Source of the DNA: Rufibacter hautae
GTDB taxonomy: Bacteria > Bacteroidota > Bacteroidia > Cytophagales > Hymenobacteraceae
Assembly: GCF_008271695.1 (NCBI RefSeq)
Contig: NZ_VKKY01000002.1
Span: 496,001-560,000, forward strand
Reading direction: 5' to 3'
Length of the DNA stretch: 64,000 bases
This document shows, one piece after another, positions 16,302-24,577 of the stretch. The stretch's first letter is position 1. The number at the start of each line of letters is the position of its first letter. Position numbers and translations under genes: made by a program. The notes beneath the pieces are model-generated. The model made no database searches and had not been told where the DNA came from. It saw nothing but the letters and a program-made list of their open reading frames with translations.

Positions 16302-17492
16302 CTACTGGCGCTCTGCCAAAGCTTGCTTGTAGAATAAAGCTTCGCGTTTCTTTACCGGCGTGCTGAGGTACCGGTCCAAAAACTGATTCTGCTTCTGCAC
16401 CATAGCCGCGGCTTTTTCCAAGGAAACCTTCATGTTCTGCAAAGAAAGGAACAAGTTGGTGTTGTCGGCGGGGTTCACCTGCTGGAGCAGCCGCCTGGTC
16501 TCACTGAACTTACCGGCGCAGCTACTGGCCATCTGCCGCAACTCCTGGTCTGACCTGGCTGGCAGAAACCGGTTGTTTCGGTACCTGATGAACTGGTTCA
16601 AGGCGTTGATGCCCTCGTTGAAGGTCTTCACGGCCATATTGTACGCGTCTACCGTTTCGTTTTCCCGGATGACGGAGAGGTTCTTCTTCAGGTGGTTCAG
16701 TTGGTCCAACACCACCGCCGGAATCACCGGGTTGGCAGACATCCGCCGGATGGCGCCCGTCAATTGCGCCTTCTCTGGAGCGGACCTGTAAGTAGCCAGC
16801 GTATCCAGGAACTTGAATGCCGGTTTGGGTTTGGGCAAAGCACCTCTGGAGGAAATGAATTCACTGTAGGTTAGCGGCTGCGTCTGTAATTGCCACATCG
16901 GGTCAAACGGCATGTGCGTTTGGATCATCTTGGCCGGCGACACCATAAAGTACTTGGTATTAGCCCGGGAGATGAACACGCCTTTTTCCACCACGCCCGC
17001 GCCCCAGGTGGGATCAAACAGGTACCATTGGCCTTGCAGTTGGGCGGCGCACCAGGCGTGCGTCATCGACTGCGACATGCCCCGGGGTATGACAAACCCG
17101 GTCACTACGTAGGCTGGAACGCCCATTTTAGCGCAGACCTCCTGGAATACCTCGGCGTAGCCCTGGCAAAGAGCCTTTCTGGTGCTCAGCGTCTGCGCGA
17201 TTAAGGCTTGTTTTTCGTAAAAGAGGGGTTTTCTGGCCAGGGCCTGCACGTCATAAGCCACGTTAGTCGCAAGCCAATCGTACAAACCTTTTACTTTTTC
17301 TTGAGGCGTTTTGTAGTGGCTGTTTAGAAACCGGACAAGCCCATCAGAGGTGCTGGCTTGGGCTGCTGGGATACTAGGGGCGGCGGAGACAGACTCGCCG
17401 GCGGGCACAGCGGCTCTCGGGGAGCGAATCACCTGCGCCCTTACCTGCCCACCCATGAAAAAAATGAGAATAAATAAAGCCAGCCTAGCCAT
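16302..17492 (-). CDS. Secreted transglutaminase-like domain protein
   Basis: 396 residues with a signal peptide (residues 1-20, ending GGQVRAQ). The transglutaminase-like core has the expected triad in order: Cys109 in ALCQGYAEV, His145 in MTHAWCAA, Asp160 in YLFDPTWG. This places it with the Cys protease-like bacterial transglutaminase fold (cf. CYK3/YebA type). Residues about 215-396 are helical and rich in Asn, Gln and Lys, with no recognised domain. Activity could be peptide cleavage or crosslinking in the envelope. It is separated by 134 bp from the S9 peptidase on the same strand, probably a separate unit. Confidence 0.8.
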   Translation of the reverse strand: MARLALFILIFFMGGQVRAQVIRSPRAAVPAGESVSAAPSIPAAQASTSDGLVRFLNSHYKTPQEKVKGLYDWLATNVAYDVQALARKPLFYEKQALIAQTLSTRKALCQGYAEVFQEVCAKMGVPAYVVTGFVIPRGMSQSMTHAWCAAQLQGQWYLFDPTWGAGVVEKGVFISRANTKYFMVSPAKMIQTHMPFDPMWQLQTQPLTYSEFISSRGALPKPKPAFKFLDTLATYRSAPEKAQLTGAIRRMSANPVIPAVVLDQLNHLKKNLSVIRENETVDAYNMAVKTFNEGINALNQFIRYRNNRFLPARSDQELRQMASSCAGKFSETRRLLQQVNPADNTNLFLSLQNMKVSLEKAAAMVQKQNQFLDRYLSTPVKKREALFYKQALAERQ

Positions 17493-17667
17493 CTTGTAGT
17501 GGTCTGAGATTAAAGGCGATGTGCCTTTTTGTAACGGTGAAACAGCAACCGCTGGGATAACGTTTCCGGGTTTGTTTTTAAAATTAGCCAGATTTGGATA
17601 GTCCCTAAAATAATTGGCTTTATACTTGTATCTAGGTTTTCAAATGTTTGGCCATTGAGAAGAAAAT

Positions 17668-18003
17668 ATGAAACGACAGATTGTACAATTCTTTTTTTTA
17701 GTGATTTTTCTGGTGAGCGTAGCGTCTTGCTCCAGCTCTAAGAACACCAGCAGTTCAAGGTATCCATCCGGCACCCGTACCTCTAAAAGCCAGAGAACCT
17801 CAGACTCATTTCCGGGCGTGATCTTCGGGGAGAGCAGAACCTCTACCAGGGGCCTTCCTCCGGGGCAAGCCAAGAAAGTGAACGGCGACCAGTCTGCGCG
17901 GGCTTATGCGCCAGGGCAGCAGAAGAAAGCCGGCAAAGGGCATGGAAACGGAAAAGGCCATGGAAACAAAGGCGGCAAAAAGAAGAAAGGCAAAAAGCAC
18001 TAA
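17668..18003 (+). CDS. Small lipoprotein with a Lys/Gly/His-rich tail
   Basis: 111 residues. A lipoprotein signal peptide ends in VASC with cysteine 21, followed by a Ser/Thr-rich linker. LPPGQAKK and YAPGQQKK are two copies of a short PGQxKK motif. The last ~30 residues are KGHGNGKGHGNKGGKKKKG-type low complexity, so the protein is highly basic and probably disordered. A role in binding anionic polymers (LPS, DNA or polysaccharide) at the outer membrane is possible but only inferred from charge. Confidence 0.65.
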   Translation: MKRQIVQFFFLVIFLVSVASCSSSKNTSSSRYPSGTRTSKSQRTSDSFPGVIFGESRTSTRGLPPGQAKKVNGDQSARAYAPGQQKKAGKGHGNGKGHGNKGGKKKKGKKH

Positions 18004-18161
18004 GAGGCTTTTACCCCATTATGAATTTTTTAAATAGGGCTTGCTTAGGGCAGGCCCTCTTTTTTTTATCTGTGGATTGGATTATTTAAGCCCGAAGGAA
18101 GCTGGCGGCAAACCACCTGTCTTTGTCCTCGTAAACAGGCGTATACCTTACCTTTAAGACT

Positions 18162-18548
18162 ATGGCTATTTTAGATATTTTCAACGACGACGATAAAGAT
18201 AAAGACAAGTCACAAACCGCGAACAACGTAAACGATGAGTATCATCAGCGGAACGCACCCGGGAACCACCCAGACCCTACGGCCAAACGCAACATCAACG
18301 TGTACGGAGACACCGAGCGCAATGACCAGAAAGACAAACTGGAGAACCTGCACATCGGCGGAAATGAGGTGACCGGGTACGGCGCAAATGACCACGATGA
18401 CAAAGAGGCCATCTCCCAAGGCCCTGGTTTTGAGTTTGAGGGTAGCTATGATGCCATGGACGGCAGTGCCAACGGCCTAAGGATGCACGACCAGCCTTTG
18501 GACAGCAAGGACACCGAATCTGACGAAACCGATTACAACCGCGTGTAA
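18162..18548 (+). CDS. Small acidic disordered protein
   Basis: 128 residues, very rich in Asp, Asn, Glu and Lys, with no cysteine, signal peptide or membrane segment. The N-terminus IFNDDDKDKDKSQT and the stretch NDHDDKEAISQGPGFEFEGSYDAMDG look intrinsically disordered. Bacteroidota often make such hydrophilic proteins under stress, but I recognise no family. It stands alone and ends at a strong terminator. TTTG (in CTTTGTCC), about 18 bases, then TACCTTAC upstream is a poor promoter match. Confidence 0.6.
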   Translation: MAILDIFNDDDKDKDKSQTANNVNDEYHQRNAPGNHPDPTAKRNINVYGDTERNDQKDKLENLHIGGNEVTGYGANDHDDKEAISQGPGFEFEGSYDAMDGSANGLRMHDQPLDSKDTESDETDYNRV

Positions 18549-18560
18549 GCCTTTACATGC

Positions 18561-18611
18561 AAAAAGCAAAAGCTGGTTTTCCATTTCTAGGGAAACCAGC
18601 TTTTGCTTTTT
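18561..18611 (+). terminator. Strong terminator after the acidic protein gene
   Basis: AAAAAGCAAAAGCTGG at 18561-18576 pairs with CCAGCTTTTGCTTTTT ending at 18611. The stem is 21 bp with a one-base bulge and an 8-base loop. Confidence 0.88.
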
Positions 18612-18641
18612 AGGGTTTTTTTTAAAAAAAGGCCATAAACG
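18611..18641. repeat. P36 palindrome, weak copy
   Basis: TAGGGTTTTTTTTA then AAAAAAGGCCATAAACG. It is reduced to the T/A-run centre and the right-hand GGCCATAAACG, and adjoins a terminator. Confidence 0.35.
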
Positions 18642-18683
18642 ATCTTCATGCCTCTGACAGGTTAGAAGATATATGTTCAGGTT

Positions 18684-19448
18684 TTAGCTTTTGTTTTCTG
18701 GGTACCAGTTGCGCAAACGCACCTCTACGTTTTTCTTGCCGGCCTCTACATTGTTTTTGAAGGCATTCACATCACTGAGCCCACCCTGGCCTCGGTAGTG
18801 GTAAGGATACACCACCTTGGGCTTGAACTCCAACACCGCCGAGGCCGCCTGGTTCACGTCCATGGTGTAGGGTAGGTTCATGCACACAAACGCCACGTCA
18901 ATGTTCTTCAGGGCCCGCATCTCGGGAATGTCCTCGGTATCACCGGAAAGATAAACGTTTTTGTTTCCGATGCGCAGTACGTACCCGTTGCCCCGGCCTT
19001 TAGTGTGCATGGCATCAGCGGCCTCGGGGAGGTTGTACATGGGCACGGCCGTGATGTCAATGCCTATTTCGCTGGTTTTGGCACCATTGGTCAGCACCTT
19101 GGCCTTGGCTTTCATGGCCTCGGGTAGTTTGTCTACCACTGCCTGCGGGGCCACAATAATGGCTTTTGAAGTTGGCAGCGCCTCCAGGGTTTTCAGGTCC
19201 AGGTGGTCGGGGTGGATATCGGTGATGAGGATAAGGTCTGGGGCGGTGAGGCCGGTGAACAGTTGGGCGCCGCCGTAAGGGTCTACCCAGATAGTTTTAT
19301 TGTTCCACTGCAACACCACGGTGCCATGCGTCACCGGCTGCACAACCAAATCACCTTTCTCGGTTTTGATGCGGTCTGGTTGGGCTAATCCCTGCGCCCA
19401 GGATTGCCACGTGCAGAGGCAGAAAAGTAAAAGCAGAAGTTTTTTCAT
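18684..19448 (-). CDS. Secreted metallo-beta-lactamase-fold hydrolase (UlaG-like)
   Basis: 254 residues with a signal peptide (KLLLLLFCLCTWQSWAQ). The metal motif ITDIHPDHLD gives His79, Asp81 and His82 of the HxHxDH-like site, in the TDxHxDHLD form common in UlaG/RomA-type proteins. YLSGDTEDIPEM supplies the bridging aspartate, and VVYPYHYRG supplies the last histidine. The substrate is unknown; members cleave lactone or phosphodiester bonds. Being exported is slightly unusual for this group. The gene is downstream of GH2 on the same strand, but a stem-loop lies between them. Confidence 0.8.
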   Translation of the reverse strand: MKKLLLLLFCLCTWQSWAQGLAQPDRIKTEKGDLVVQPVTHGTVVLQWNNKTIWVDPYGGAQLFTGLTAPDLILITDIHPDHLDLKTLEALPTSKAIIVAPQAVVDKLPEAMKAKAKVLTNGAKTSEIGIDITAVPMYNLPEAADAMHTKGRGNGYVLRIGNKNVYLSGDTEDIPEMRALKNIDVAFVCMNLPYTMDVNQAASAVLEFKPKVVYPYHYRGQGGLSDVNAFKNNVEAGKKNVEVRLRNWYPENKS

Positions 19449-19545
19449 CTTGTGTTTTTTAGGTTGTTGAGTTAGAGGAAAGACAAATTACCGGCAGTAA
19501 TGTTTCAAGTACAAGTAGGGGAAAGTTCATAAGTTATCAAACGAA

Positions 19546-19595
19546 GAAACCTGTTTAGAGGGCGTTTCACAGAAATCACCCCCTAAACAGGTTTC
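19546..19595. repeat. P36 palindrome with extended arms; likely terminator of the GH2 gene
   Basis: Arms GAAACCTGTTTAG (19546-19558) and CTAAACAGGTTTC (19583-19595) are perfect over 13 bp, then one mismatch and three more pairs. The position between the end of the GH2 gene and the next gene suits a terminator, but no T-run follows. Confidence 0.7.
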
Positions 19596-19621
19596 AGGCT
19601 TCAAGCTAAACCATCAGCAGC

Positions 19622-21574
19622 TTATTCGCTTTTCTTTTTCTTCAGGAGCCGCTTACTGGGCTTCGCGTCAAAGTCGCTGCCTTTGGTACTAAGGATTCCG
19701 GGCGGTACCGTCAGTTCTCCCGTGTGGAAGTCAATCAGCCCGTTTTTCTCTTCTTCAATGTTGGTGGCCTGCGTGTACACATCCCCCGCGATGCGGCGTT
19801 TGCGCAGTTCCCGCTTGAAATCCAGGATTCTTTGGGTACGCTCTTCAGAGCCTTCGGGCCCGCCGTAGTCTGAGAACCCAAAGCCGCCCCACTCACTCAC
19901 AATCAGCGGCGTCTGGCCGCGGTAGAAGTACTGGTCGCCAATCACCAGCGGCAGTACCGCCACACCCTCCATCTCACCGGCGGTAAGCTTATCCAGCAGC
20001 TTTTTCCATTTGCCCAGTTTGGGTGTGTACAAGTGGGCGGTCAGCAGATCGGTCTTCAGCTTGCCTTCATAAGAGATGTGCTGCCAGCCGTCATTGTCCA
20101 CTACCAGGAACTGCGGGTACCTGATCTTCATGAAATGGTAGGTGTCCATGATGTACTGGCGGGTCTCCGGGTTCGTGGCGATGTCCTGGGCGCCCCAGTC
20201 CTCGTTGTACAAACTCCAGATGATTACCGAAGGGTTGGTTTCAATGAGGGCCAGCATCCGGAGGAGTTCTATCTTATGGTTTGCGCGGCTTCGCCGGGTA
20301 GAGGAGTGCGGACTGGGCACTTCCACCCACAGCAGCATCCCCATCTCATCGGCCAGGTTGTAGATGCGCGGGTCAATACCGGCAATGTGCACCCGCACCA
20401 GGTTACAGCCCAGCTCTTTCATGGCGTACATGTGCCGCTTCATTTCCTCATAGGTGGCGGTACCCGGTTGGTATAGGATGCCGTCAATGTAGATCTCCTG
20501 GTTGTTGAGGTAAAGGTGGCGGCCCCGAGCCTCAATCTTGCGCAGCCCAAAGTGACCGGCAATCTCAGAGGCGTAGCCGCTGGAGTCAATTAATTGCGCC
20601 TCAAATTTATACAGGTGCGGATCCTCGGGGCTCCAAAGCTCGGCGTCCGGCACTTCAATAACCACGTACTGCGACCTCTGGCCGGCCTCTAACCTAAGTT
20701 CATAGTCAGAAGTGGCGATGGGGGTGGCGTCATCGGGGGCATTCCGCTCGAAGATGTTTAGCCTGAGCGTGTACTGTCCGGGGTCCTGGATGCGGGTAGT
20801 GAAGTTGAAACGCACCAGTGAATCTTCAATTAATCCTTGTACCCCAACCCTGGACCGCAGCCGGTTCCGCTCCACAGTCTCCAGCCAAACGCTTCTGACG
20901 GCACCGGTATAGGTCTGGTACCAAATCCCGCCCCGCTTGTACACGTGCGATTCCTGCTTGCCGCGGGGAACCTCGGCGTCCATGCTGTGCGAGATACGCA
21001 CTGTGAGGAAGTTCACCGGCAGCAAATGGTCTTCGTTTATCTCAAAGGAAAAGGAGTTGTACTCGCCGTAGTGCACATCGCCGCCTTCCACATCGGTGAG
21101 GAGACGGCCGTTGAGCCAAACCCTGGTTTCGTAGCCACAGGCCCCAAAGGTAATTTGGTAAATCCTTTTCCCGCCGCTTTCCAGTTTCTCGGGGCGGGTG
21201 AACTCGCGCTCGTACCAGGCAATGAGTTTGTCTTGCCAGGCCGGCGTACTTTCCAGTTCCCCTTTTGTTTTGGCCATGTGGTCTTCCACCGATCCGGGCC
21301 AGTTGGCGGTATGCTCGTATTTGTGCCCAAGGTACCAGCCCTCCCTAATGCCGCGGTCTTCCTGGTCCAGGGAGAATTTCCATTCGCCGTCCAGCAAAGA
21401 ATAGGTATTAGGCCGAAGGACTACCCGCGGGATGGGGTTCTCTGTGCTCCGGGAGGCAACGCCTTCCTCCTCTATTTCAGCCTCAATGGACTCCTCAATT
21501 TTTTTAGAAACAACGGATTCTTCAAAGCTCTCGGTAACGTTGAGGTTGGGGTGTTTAGAAGTCATAATGCTCAT
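19622..21574 (-). CDS. Glycoside hydrolase family 2 protein
   Basis: 650 residues without a signal peptide. Domain order is that of GH2: a jelly-roll sugar-binding domain (about 50-240, with GEWKFSLDQED and RVWLNGRLL), an Ig-like domain (about 245-350), and a TIM barrel (about 350-630). The acid/base Glu lies in IIWSLYNEDWG, and the nucleophile Glu in LIVSEWGGFG. Such enzymes include beta-glucuronidases, beta-galactosidases and beta-mannosidases; the sequence does not tell me which. The C-terminus ends in a Lys-rich KRLLKKKKSE tail. The start could be the ATG at 21574 or the in-frame ATG three codons later. A GH43 gene is divergent 487 bp away, which may share substrate. Confidence 0.88.
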   Translation of the reverse strand: MSIMTSKHPNLNVTESFEESVVSKKIEESIEAEIEEEGVASRSTENPIPRVVLRPNTYSLLDGEWKFSLDQEDRGIREGWYLGHKYEHTANWPGSVEDHMAKTKGELESTPAWQDKLIAWYEREFTRPEKLESGGKRIYQITFGACGYETRVWLNGRLLTDVEGGDVHYGEYNSFSFEINEDHLLPVNFLTVRISHSMDAEVPRGKQESHVYKRGGIWYQTYTGAVRSVWLETVERNRLRSRVGVQGLIEDSLVRFNFTTRIQDPGQYTLRLNIFERNAPDDATPIATSDYELRLEAGQRSQYVVIEVPDAELWSPEDPHLYKFEAQLIDSSGYASEIAGHFGLRKIEARGRHLYLNNQEIYIDGILYQPGTATYEEMKRHMYAMKELGCNLVRVHIAGIDPRIYNLADEMGMLLWVEVPSPHSSTRRSRANHKIELLRMLALIETNPSVIIWSLYNEDWGAQDIATNPETRQYIMDTYHFMKIRYPQFLVVDNDGWQHISYEGKLKTDLLTAHLYTPKLGKWKKLLDKLTAGEMEGVAVLPLVIGDQYFYRGQTPLIVSEWGGFGFSDYGGPEGSEERTQRILDFKRELRKRRIAGDVYTQATNIEEEKNGLIDFHTGELTVPPGILSTKGSDFDAKPSKRLLKKKKSE

Positions 21575-22061
21575 TGATTTGTAGACGTGTCTGGTTTACT
21601 TCTTGCTTAAACGAAGTTTTTTTCTGGTAAGGTTGTCTCTGAGTGAAATGAGTGAAGAAAAATGCTATTTTTATAATGCCTCCGGTTTAAGCCCTTTTTT
21701 GAAAAAATAGTTCAAAATAGCTTTTAATCAGAGATTTACGATTTGTCTCCAACGCCTTTTTTAGTGGATCTGTTTAGACCATCGGCAAACGTTTTGTTTT
21801 ATATCCACCAGGAATCGTCAGCCGTTTTTCAAAAAATAGGAGGGGAGGAGTATGGTCTTTAGAAGTTGATGCTTGTTAGAATTCTGAACCTGGAAACGGT
21901 ATAAACAATGAGTTCTGTTGTTAAAAGAAACATCTAAATAGCATCTAATATTTATGGTCACAGTCCGAGAGGCGTTTTTGCCCTTATTTCTTGAAATCGG
22001 TTGCAAAGAGGCTGGAGATTTGCCTATATTCACCTGAACAATCCAAACTTAAAACCATAAG
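21575..22061. other. Divergent promoter region between GH2 and GH43, 487 bp
   Basis: AT-rich. Holds a weak P36 copy at 21684-21720 and a half-copy (GCCGTTTTTC then AAAAAATAGG) about 21822-21841. No regulator gene, clear promoter or operator dyad was found. Confidence 0.55.
21684..21720. repeat. P36 palindrome, weak copy
   Basis: Left GGTTTAAGCCCTTTTTTG, right AAAAAATAGTTCAAAATAG. Confidence 0.35.
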
Positions 22062-23180
22062 ATGACAAAGTTTAGAACCGCAAAGTACCTTCCTTTGGTA
22101 TTTGTTGCCGCTTCTGCCTTCTCCAGCGCCTGCCAGAAGCAGAGCGGAGCAGAATCCCAATCTGCCGATGTACAAAGTGGTGCTACTGCAACTGCAGACA
22201 CGGCTTCTTCCAAGTACCTGTCCAAGCCGCTCATCCCGGGCATGTATACCGCAGACCCATCGGCACACGTGTTCAACGGTAAAATCTACATTTACCCCTC
22301 GCACGATATTGAAGCCGGTACCCCAGAGAATGACAACGGTGATCACTTTGACATGCGGGATTACCACATCTTCTCTATGGATGACATCAACGGCAAAGTG
22401 ACCGACCACGGTGTTGCCTTGGACATCAAAGACATTCCGTGGGCCAAGCGCCAGCTGTGGGCGCCTGATGCGGCTTTCAAAAACGGCAAGTATTTTCTGT
22501 ATTTCCCGGTGAAAGACAAGCAGGACGTGTTCAGAATTGGAGTGGCCACCTCTACTTCGCCTACTGGTCCTTTCAAAGCAGAGCCTAAGCCTATTGAGGG
22601 AAGCTTCAGCATTGACCCAGCCGTTTTCACCGATACTGATGGTTCTTCTTACATGTATTTCGGCGGCATCTGGGGCGGACAGCTGCAGCGTTGGGCTTCC
22701 GGCAAATACGACTCTACCGTGGCGCCTGAGCCAGCCTCTGGCAATGCCCTGGCCCCTAAAATGGCCAAGATGCGCGCCGATATGTTAGGCTTCGAAGGCC
22801 CCGTGAAGGATGTGCAGCTTCTGGACGAGAACGGCAAGCCTTTCCCCGCCACCGAGCACAACAAGCGTTTCTTTGAGGCTGCCTGGGTACACAAGTACAA
22901 CGGCAAGTATTACTTCTCTTACTCTACCGGCGACACTCACAACATTGCCTATGCCGTGGGCGATTCCCCAACCGGGCCCTTCACCTACAAAGGTGTGCTC
23001 CTGAACCCGGTTGAAGGCTGGACAAATCACCATTCTGTGGTTGAGTTCAAAGGCAAGTGGTACCTGTTCTACCATGACACCGAAACGTCTGGTAAAACGC
23101 ACCTGCGCAACGTAAAAGTAACCGAACTGACTCATCAGCCAGATGGCACCATCAAAACCATCACCGCTGTAAAATCATAA
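22062..23180 (+). CDS. Glycoside hydrolase family 43 lipoprotein
   Basis: 372 residues. A lipoprotein signal peptide ends in FSSAC (Cys24), followed by a Ser/Ala/Thr linker to about residue 55. The five-bladed propeller follows: TADPSAHVFNGKIYIYPSHD has the catalytic base Asp; SIDPAVFTDTDGSSYMYFGG carries the transition-state Asp; FFEAAWVHKYNGKYYFSYS has the acid Glu. These are typical GH43 positions. The family cleaves arabinose- or xylose-containing polymers. It would act at the outer membrane, with a strong terminator after it. The neighbouring GH2 is cytoplasmic, so the two could act in series. Confidence 0.88.
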   Translation: MTKFRTAKYLPLVFVAASAFSSACQKQSGAESQSADVQSGATATADTASSKYLSKPLIPGMYTADPSAHVFNGKIYIYPSHDIEAGTPENDNGDHFDMRDYHIFSMDDINGKVTDHGVALDIKDIPWAKRQLWAPDAAFKNGKYFLYFPVKDKQDVFRIGVATSTSPTGPFKAEPKPIEGSFSIDPAVFTDTDGSSYMYFGGIWGGQLQRWASGKYDSTVAPEPASGNALAPKMAKMRADMLGFEGPVKDVQLLDENGKPFPATEHNKRFFEAAWVHKYNGKYYFSYSTGDTHNIAYAVGDSPTGPFTYKGVLLNPVEGWTNHHSVVEFKGKWYLFYHDTETSGKTHLRNVKVTELTHQPDGTIKTITAVKS

Positions 23181-23200
23181 TTAAGGTTTTTCTAAAGCAT

Positions 23201-23237
23201 AAAGGCCCCGCTTCTCTTTTGAGAGGCGGGGCCTTTT
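23201..23237 (+). terminator. Terminator of the GH43 gene
   Basis: AAAGGCCCCGC (23201-23211) pairs with GCGGGGCCTTT (23226-23236). The stem continues inward to a TTTT loop (16 bp with one wobble) and is followed by T. Confidence 0.88.
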
Positions 23238-23321
23238 CAATAGGGGTAAGGTAGAGGCAATTCCTTGTGTTTGCCCTTTTTGCCTCGTTTTTAAAGAATC
23301 GCTTAGAATATGGTAGTGGGA

Positions 23322-23357
23322 TTATGGCCTGGTTTCATGAAAACAGCCGCAAAACAG
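23322..23357. repeat. P36 palindrome
   Basis: Left TTATGGCCTGGTTTCATG, right AAAACAGCCGCAAAACAG. Confidence 0.55.
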
Positions 23358-23470
23358 TTTAGGGCAACCACAAGGGATTGCCCCTACATTATCAGCAGAA
23401 GTAAGGGAATAGGCTGTGTTTGGCTTCTACAAGTTTTGTGAGCTTAGATTTGAAGGTTTGCCTTCCGGGG

Positions 23471-23507
23471 TTTCAGGTGCGTTTTTAGAAATATAGCCTA
23501 AAAACAG
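23471..23507. repeat. P36 palindrome overlapping a terminator arm
   Basis: Left TTTCAGGTGCGTTTTTAG, right AAATATAGCCTAAAAACAG. Its right end is the left arm of the following 20-bp hairpin. Confidence 0.6.
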
Positions 23508-23545
23508 CAGCGGCTCAATTCTTCAGAATTGAGCCGCTGCTGTTT
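23502..23545. terminator. 20-bp perfect hairpin, terminator of the PorP operon
   Basis: Arms 23502-23521 and 23526-23545 are fully complementary (AAACAGCAGCGGCTC at the outside), loop TTCA. The ends read AAA and TTT, so it could work on both strands. Confidence 0.85.
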
Positions 23546-23563
23546 AAGAGTAAGAAGAAGGCA

Positions 23564-24571
23564 TTAATGCATCCATCTAGGGCAGATTACCTTTCCTTTG
23601 TTGAAGAGTTTTAAGCCAAGGACAACCTCATGGGTGCCGGAATTGGCGATGTTCAGCTCAGAGGTGTTGTAGTCATAAGAGTAACTCAGGTCCATGATGG
23701 TGCTGATGTTCACCCCGGTCATTACAGCAAAAGCATCCTGGTTCCGGAAGGAAACACCCGCCCAAACCCGGTCTGCATAAAGGGCCCTAAGGTTGAAATC
23801 CAGGGTAGAGGGGCTGGGATTGGTAAACTTGGCCAGGATGGAGGGAATGAGGACAACATCCCGACCCACGTTGAATTTATAACCGGCGGTACCAATGAAA
23901 TGCTTTTGCAGCACATTGTTAGATTGCTCGTCTTCCTGCTCTGGATTCAAATCGCGGTTGCTTTTCAGGAGCTGTGCGCCAGACAATCCCACAAAGAACT
24001 GGTTGGAGTAGATCCAGGTTCCCACGCCCAGGTCAAAGTAGTTGCGGTTCACGTAGTCGCTCCCGATGGCCGGATCTGGGTTGGAGAACGTGGCTTTGCT
24101 AGGATTGAAGCTGTTGCGCAGAATACCGGCACTGGCACCCATAGACACCGTAATGGTTTTGGTAATGGGCAAGTGGTACGCGTAGGTGAGGTTCGCGTTG
24201 GTGCGGCTCAGCGGACCCGTTTCATCCCTGATCACCTGCACGCCTACGCCGTGGTGCGGATACTGCCGCACAAACCGGTTCTGGTTCACGGTACGGGTGC
24301 TGGTGATTCCCTTGCCCACGTTGCGCACGCTGGAGACCTGCTTGTTCAAAGGGGTATGCGCACTGATGTGGTAGGTCTTGGGCGCGCCCTCAAGCCCTAC
24401 CCACTGCTGACGCGTCCCAATCTTCACCTCGGTGTAATCTTCTATGCCGGTTATGGCCGGATTAAGTAAGTAACTATTGATCATGTATTGGCTAAACTGC
24501 GGCCGCTGTTGTCCCCAGGCCGGGGCAGTCAGGAGCAGTAGAACCAAAAAAGCGCCTATATATCTCTTCAT
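23564..24571 (-). CDS. PorP/SprF family type IX secretion membrane protein
   Basis: 335 residues, the normal family length. The signal peptide ends at AWGQ (about residue 21). The mature protein begins with RPQFSQYMINSYLLNPAITGIEDYTEVKIGTRQQWVGLEGAPKTY, a hallmark of PorP/SprF. It then runs as a series of amphipathic strands of an outer-membrane barrel (e.g. ITVSMGASAGILRNS, RDVVLIPSILAKF, DLSYSYDYN). Family knowledge: these proteins pair with type B CTD cargo and hold or export it at the surface. It lies 6 bp after the large cargo gene on the same strand, the usual pairing. Ends in CPRWMH. Confidence 0.9.
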   Translation of the reverse strand: MKRYIGAFLVLLLLTAPAWGQQRPQFSQYMINSYLLNPAITGIEDYTEVKIGTRQQWVGLEGAPKTYHISAHTPLNKQVSSVRNVGKGITSTRTVNQNRFVRQYPHHGVGVQVIRDETGPLSRTNANLTYAYHLPITKTITVSMGASAGILRNSFNPSKATFSNPDPAIGSDYVNRNYFDLGVGTWIYSNQFFVGLSGAQLLKSNRDLNPEQEDEQSNNVLQKHFIGTAGYKFNVGRDVVLIPSILAKFTNPSPSTLDFNLRALYADRVWAGVSFRNQDAFAVMTGVNISTIMDLSYSYDYNTSELNIANSGTHEVVLGLKLFNKGKVICPRWMH

Positions 24572-24577
24572 CTGATT

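Larger units (their letters stand above)
23181..23563. other. Intergenic region between convergent genes, 383 bp
   Basis: Filled with signals rather than genes: a terminator at 23201-23237, P36 copies at 23322 and 23471, and a 20-bp perfect hairpin at 23502-23545. Confidence 0.7.

Noticed and set aside
23630..24469. 279-codon open frame antisense to the PorP/SprF gene
   Set aside because: No start context or motifs, while the opposite strand encodes a clear PorP/SprF protein.
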